A stretch of 64,000 nucleotides of DNA from Notamacropus eugenii (taxonomy: Eukaryota; Chordata; Mammalia; Diprotodontia; Macropodidae), in NCBI RefSeq assembly GCF_028372415.1, contig NC_092878.1:25673403-25737402 (forward strand). Direction: 5' to 3'. Every line of letters starts with the position of its first letter. Within the stretch, counting starts at the first letter, position 1. The notes beneath the pieces were generated by a model. The model had not been told where the DNA came from and did not search any database. It saw only the letters and a program-made list of their open reading frames with translations. Positions 59,337-64,000 of the stretch are shown here, in pieces. The position numbers and the translations under genes are program-made.

Positions 59337-59446
59337 CCCTCGTGGACCCCGTCCCTCGTGGACCCCGTCCCTCGTGGACCCCGCCCCTCGTGGACCCCAT
59401 CCCTCGTGGACCCCGCCCCTCGTGGACCCCACCCCTAGTGGACCCC
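59337..59446. repeat. 16-bp minisatellite, seven units
   Basis: Unit CCCTCGTGGACCCCGT starts at 59337, 59353, 59369, 59385, 59401, 59417 and 59433. Units differ almost only in the last two bases (GT, GT, GC, AT, GC, AC); the last unit has CTAG for CTCG. It is CpG-containing and lies just right of the CpG island. Confidence 0.95.
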
Positions 59447-59544
59447 TAATATCAGCACCCCTTCCTTCTCCGGATAACACGTACAACTCCCTGGCCATGT
59501 TTGGGTAGAAAGGCTCAGCTCCTCCGTCCTTCAGTGGAAGGGTT

Positions 59545-59860
59545 CCCGGGACCTAAAATTGTACCTTGCCCATAGTAGGGGCTCAAGTCCGTATTTGCTG
59601 GGTAAGTGAACCCCACAATGCTGCTAAGAATTATTCTGAGGCCCTAAGCAAAATTTCAAAGAAATCCTTTAACCCTCCAAGAGTTGTGAAATAAACCCAA
59701 CGATGGATTTCTGTTTATTCTCTAGGTGATAGTAAATTATTAAGCTGTATAAGGGAATGACTTGGTCAGAACTATGCTTTAAGGATATCAGTTTGGCAAT
59801 TACGTGGATAATGAATTGGAGAGGGGAAAGGATGGAGTCAGGGAGACCATCTCTGTACTT
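59545..59860. mobile_element. L2 fragments
   Basis: 59545-59620 is an L2-type end (ACCTTGCCCATAGTAGGGGC). 59720-59860 is a reversed L2 body piece (ATGACTTGGTCAGAACTATGC, TCAGGGAGACCATCTC). Confidence 0.55.
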
Positions 59861-59884
59861 TGATCCATAACCCTCTTTTCTCTC

Positions 59885-60800
59885 TCACAGCCAAAAAACT
59901 CCTTTAAAAAAAATAGCCATCACTGATACCTCACTTCTTGCTCAGTTTTATATCACTTGTAATCTGAATTCCCATCACCACTGATAGAAACCATATTAAT
60001 TCTACAAATGATCACTTAATTGCTAACCAGTTCTCAGTCGGCATCCTTCTTGACCACTGCAATATTTCACCTTGTTGTGTAAACAGATGCCTGTTAGATT
60101 TATATTTCTAGCCCTTATCTCTTGAGTTCCAGTCCTATATCAACAACTGCCTATAGAACACTTCCGATGGGATGTCCCATATGAATCTGTAATTCTATGT
60201 CCAAAACAAAATTTATTTATTTTTACCCTAAACTCTCTCTTCTTTCCAACTTCCCTCTGTTGAGGGCATTACCGTCTTTCCAGTCACCCAGGTTTATAAG
60301 CTTGGAATCATCCTACCTGGACACTTTGCATTTCCTCACTCACATATACAATTAGTTTCTCTTTTTTTTGAGGGGTTAACAATCACTTTAATCAAGCACA
60401 TGTGTCAAACCTTTAACCAAGTACATATATCATTCACCTAGTTCAGGGAAGTCAGCACCCCAAACTTCGAAGAAAATACAGAGAAATTAAAAGTCAACAG
60501 ACATGCTTCCAAAATGTCTGATGATAATTACCAGAGAGGGACACACGACATCTGGGTTCTCAGAGCCAGGGGGCTCCTTAAAGCAGCTTCTCAGAGTCCT
60601 CATCTGACCAAACAAATACTTTCAGTCAGTAAGCCCCGCCTAGTTAGTTTCTAAATCTTGTCAGACACCACAACATTTCTCATATCCATTTCCTTCTCTC
60701 CACTCATCATGGCCATCCTAATAGTTCAAACCCTCATCACCTCTTCCCTAGATTACTGTACCAGCTTCCTAATCAATGTGGAAAATAGTAGTATTTCTAG
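59885..60800 (+). mobile_element. L2 LINE body, split by a retroposed insert
   Basis: 59885-60360 (GAGTTCCAGTCCTATATCAAC, TCCAACTTCCCTCTGTTGAG, CACCCAGGTTTATAAGCTTGG) continues at 60653-60790 (AAATCTTGTCAGACACC, TTCAAACCCTCATCACCTC, CTAGATTACTGTACCAGC). The L2 reads through if 60361-60652 is removed. Confidence 0.85.
60361..60643 (-). mobile_element. Unidentified retroposed insert with poly(A) and duplications
   Basis: On the minus strand this 283-bp segment starts GGCGGGGCTTACTGACTG and ends with an ATTAAA signal (60387-60392), then CCCCTC and an A-tract (60362-60369). TTAGTTTCT flanks it at 60352-60360 and 60644-60652. It has no tRNA-type head and no reading frame of note. It could be a 3' UTR-only processed pseudogene, an LTR-derived transcript end, or a SINE family I do not know. 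Confidence 0.72.
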
Positions 60801-61225
60801 AATAGTGTATAATCTTTTGAGGTGAAAAATTTGAGGAATAGCACTTATTCAGGTATATAAGTTTTTGAATATGGGTTTTTTTTAATCTCATTTGTTAGAC
60901 AAAATTTTAAAATCACATTTGTCTACACATATACACCTACAGAAATACAACTATCATATACATTTTAATATACACATAGGATGATCCAAAAGTCTCTCGA
61001 TTCTAGAAGTAAAAGCATTTGTTTACTTTGTCACAATTTTCATTATATTGTTTACCTGTACACTGACTTTTTCTTTATGTGTACACAAATCTTTAGTCAT
61101 ACAAAGACATATCACGTACCTTTTTCTATTATGATTGCCATCATCTTCACACTTAACCTCATAAGTAGCAAAAGAGAATGAAGAAATAAAAATTTCCCAC
61201 AACAAATATGCAGAATCAAGGAAGA
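60801..61225. other. Stretch without recognised features
   Basis: AT-rich; nothing recognised apart from a short T tract near 60877. Confidence 0.4.
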
Positions 61226-61229
61226 CAAA

Positions 61230-62160
61230 TTCCCTTATTGCACATACTCAAAAAATATTTGTCCCATTCTATACCCTGAATACATCATTCTCAAGAGGTG
61301 GATAGCATGTGTCATCATTAGTCCTCTGGAACCATAGATCATCATTTCATTGATCATAGTTCTTATAGCTTTCCAATTTGTCATTACAATGTTGTTCATG
61401 TATAATTTTTTTCTCTTGGTTCTGGTAATTTCATTCTTTATCAGTTTATATAGGTCTTCAAAATTGTTTTTATAATACTGATGTTATAGTATAAATTGTT
61501 CTTCTGGTTCTATTCACTTCAGTCTGCATTAGTTCATACAAGTTTTTTCCTGTCTCTTTGAAATCATCTATTTCCTTATTAAAGCATAATGGTATTCCAT
61601 CATGTTCACATACCACAGTTCATTCAGTCATTCACCAATTGATGGGTATCTCATTCATTTCCAATTTTTTGCCACCACAGAAAAGAGCTACTATAGACTT
61701 TTTTGTACAAGGACTTTTTATCTTTCTTCAGTCTTTTTTGAGTATGTCTAACAGTGACATAGTAGGGTCAAAGAGCATACACTGTTTAGTGACTCTTTGT
61801 TTATCATTCCAACTTGCTTTGCAGGACAGTTGTATCTAGTCATAGTTCCGCCAACAGTAGATCAATGTGTCTATTGTCCCACAGCCCCTCCATTTCTCAT
61901 ATTTGCTTCTTTGTCACTATTGATAATCTGACATGCATGTGGTAGAATTGCTTAGAAATGCTTTAATTTGCATTTATTTAGCTGTTAGTGTCTTGAAACA
62001 TTTGTTTATATGACTCTATATAGCCTTAGTTTCTTCTCTTGACAACTGCCTGATCTTATTCTTAGACCATTTATCAACTGGCGAATGACTCTTATTATTA
62101 TGAATTTTAATCATTTCTTTATGTACATTGGAAATGCAATGTACTTAAATGAAAATGGTC
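61230..62160 (-). mobile_element. L1 3' UTR and ORF2 C-terminus, diverged
   Basis: Reversed L1: CTCAAGAGGTGGATAGCATG, TTCTTCTGGTTCTATTCAC, TTCACCAATTGATGGGTATC, AGGGTCAAAGAGCATACAC, GCTTTAATTTGCATTTATTTAGC. 62161-62271 is not clearly assignable. Confidence 0.82.
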
Positions 62161-62271
62161 AGAATTCCTATCAGTTCAGTATTATGAAACATATCTATTT
62201 CAATTATTAAATATTTTCCTAAGTTATATGTGTATTAAGACTCAACTGGAAATTATATGTACATTGAAAGC

Positions 62272-63310
62272 ATTTGACAACATGGCTGAGAACATCCTGC
62301 TAAAAAGCATGGGAGCAAGCACACAGCCCTGTTTCACTCCATTGGTGACTGGGAAGGCACTAGAGCGTTGTCCACTATCCAGAACCTGGGGAAGCATGCC
62401 ATTGTAAAATTGACGTACAATGCTGATGAACTTCTCTGGGCAACCAAATTTTGACATAATTTTCCATAAGCCCTTACAATTAACAGTGTCAGAAGCCTTG
62501 GTCAGATCTACAAACATTGTGTACAGACCTCTGTTCTGCTCCTGGCATTTTTCCTGGAGTTGTCGGGCAGTAAACACCATATCGACTGTTCCTTGGCCCT
62601 TTCTGAAGCCACACTGGCTCTCAGGTAGATGACCATCTTCCAGGTGAAGGATCAGCCTGTTAAGGAGGACTCTAGCAAGAATCTTGCCAGAAAGACTAGT
62701 TGTTAAGACCAAGAGAGAGATCCCCCTGTGGTTGTCACAGGACAATCTATTCCCTTTACCTTTATAGAGATGGACAGTGGAGGCATCCTTGAACTCCAGG
62801 GGGATAACCTTCTCTTGCCATATAATCTGGAAAATTTCAGTCAGCTTTTGTATGAGCAATGGTCCCCCTACCTTATAAATCTCAGCTGGAATAGAATCAG
62901 CACCAGGTAGTTTGCCACCTCTTCTTCAGTTGGAAGTTCAGCTAAGGAGGGATTGAGTTCAGCCTGAGGTAAACAGTCAATGGCCTCAGCATTGATTGAT
63001 GATGGAAGTGTTTAGCCCATATCTCTAGGATCATGTCTTCATCACTAATCAGTGCAGCTCCATCAGCACTGAGTAGCTGGAATGCACCATAGGTTTTTGG
63101 TTCATAAATAGCTTTCAGAGAATAATAAAAGCACTTTAGATTGCTACTATCAGCATAAAACTGAATTTCATCTACCTTCTTACTGAGCCAGGAATCCTGC
63201 ATCTCTCTGAGCTTTGCTTGTACTTTACCTAAGGATGGAACTAAATGCTGCCTTCTTAGAGATGGATGAACTATTCTGCTGGTAAATCCTGTGGCATTCT
63301 CCTTTTTCAC
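62272..63310 (-). pseudogene. RTE reverse transcriptase domain, partly open
   Basis: A 205-codon open frame (62242-62859) covers RT fingers and palm: YKGKGNRLSCDNHRGISLL, LPESQCGFRKGQGTVDMVF, LYTMFVDLTKASDTVN (motif A region), KFGCPEKFISIVRQFYNG and VTNGVKQGCVLAPMLF (motif B). The frame 62942-63310 carries the linker upstream (ALISDEDMILEIWAKHF). Catalytic motif C (F/YADD) is beyond the break at 62272, so the protein is non-functional. The length of intact frame suggests a younger insertion than the copy at 26.6 kb. Confidence 0.87.
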
Positions 63311-64000
63311 TTAGCAGCTTCTGAATTTCCCCATCATTTTCATCAAACCAGTCTTGGGTTTCTGAGTGTTCTGACCCACATGAACAAATTCAGTGGTGTA
63401 CACCAAATCTCTGAAAGCTGTCCACTCCTTTTCTGCTCCACTGTTGCCAATTGTGTGTTGGCTCAACTTTCTCTTCAAGTTGGCAACAAACTGTTCACAC
63501 TCGGAGAAGATCTCTAATTTGTTGACATTCATTCTTCTGGTAGTCATTTTGCCTTGTGGGCCGCACTTTTGATGAATGCAAATATTTAGCTTGGAAAGAA
63601 AAAGTCTATGATCAGTCCAGCACTCTGCACCACACATTGCCTTCATCACTCACATCTTGTCTGTCTCTTTTCCTTACAATCACATAGTCTATCAGATGCC
63701 AATGTTTGCTACGAGGGTGCATCCATGAAGTTTTATTGTGTTTAGGTAAATGGAAAATGGTTTTGGGATGAGAAGGTCATGCGATACACAAGTCTTCAGC
63801 AGTAAATGACCATTGTTGTTGCTGTTTCCAACTCCATTCCTGCCTAGGACTCCCTGCTAAGTCTGGTATTCTGAGCCTACTCTAGCATTAAAGTCACCCA
63901 GAATTATAAGCTTGTCCTCTTTTGGCACATTGATGATAAGACTCTCTAGATCTTCATAAAATTTTTCTTTGACCTCATCAGGGTTTGTCATGGTGGGAGC
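62272..64000 (-). mobile_element. Second RTE-clade LINE, runs off the right edge, 3' part missing
   Basis: Homologous over its length to the RTE at 26603-29856 but better preserved. At the right edge the minus strand reads [20 protein letters not shown] from the endonuclease, and RT follows leftwards. The homology stops at about 62272 in the middle of RT, so FADD and the 3' end are absent on this side. The 5' end lies outside the window. Confidence 0.88.

Noticed and set aside
59100..64000. A divergent gene (for example EIF2AK4, the neighbour in human) starting right of the CpG island
   Set aside because: No coding exon, splice site or conserved frame of such a gene is visible up to the window end; it may start further right.

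Overview
This window is mammalian nuclear DNA, almost certainly from a marsupial. The evidence is in its repeats: many tRNA-headed MAR1-type CORE-SINEs, SINEs that carry an RTE-like 3' tail, marsupial-style L1 copies, a half-L1 (HAL1-like) element with ORF1 but no ORF2, RTE elements of the APE endonuclease plus RT type, and a background of MIR and L2. I cannot fix the species. An Australian lineage is possible from the RTE-tailed SINE, but that is a guess.

Only one real protein-coding exon is recognisable. It is on the minus strand at 57620-57830 and encodes the start of a class A GPCR that I identify as GPR176 (begins MGHN, ends in FTTTVQIVIFIGSLLG at the start of TM1, then a perfect AG|GTAAGT donor). 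It lies at the left edge of a CpG island (about 57.65-59.05 kb) that also holds a CACGTG E-box, a YY1-type AAGATGGC motif and several GC boxes. If gene structure is conserved, everything from 57619 down to 1 is the first part of the long intron 1 of GPR176, and everything right of about 59 kb is 5' intergenic DNA.

Layout. 1-8 kb: MIR, MAR1 and RTE-tailed SINEs, plus an L1/RTE-tail chimera with perfect target-site duplications at 4352-4751. 8.07-9.17 kb: a broken minus-strand retrocopy of ILF2 (NF45). 9.2-12.7 kb: L2, old L1 and an L1 3' end carrying a SINE with clean duplications. 12.74-15.5 kb: the HAL1-like element and its GGAA/GAAA tail. 16-26 kb: SINEs, L2, a CR1/L3 end and simple repeats. 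26.3-30 kb: a near-complete RTE nested in an L1. 32.9-36.3 kb: an internally deleted L1. 36-47 kb: L2, hAT, L1 and a curious duplicated block of about 130 bp. 47.5-51.8 kb: a stack of minus-strand L1 copies. 53.1-57.6 kb: a long repeat-poor stretch next to exon 1. 59.3-59.45 kb: a 16-bp minisatellite. 59.5-62.2 kb: L2 split by a retroposed insert, then L1. 62.27-64 kb: a second RTE running off the window.

There is no bacterial-type operon, CRISPR array or obvious new system here. What is unusual is mostly nested and chimeric retroposition. Family names were assigned by eye from remembered consensus sequences, so subfamily labels and exact edges are approximate.
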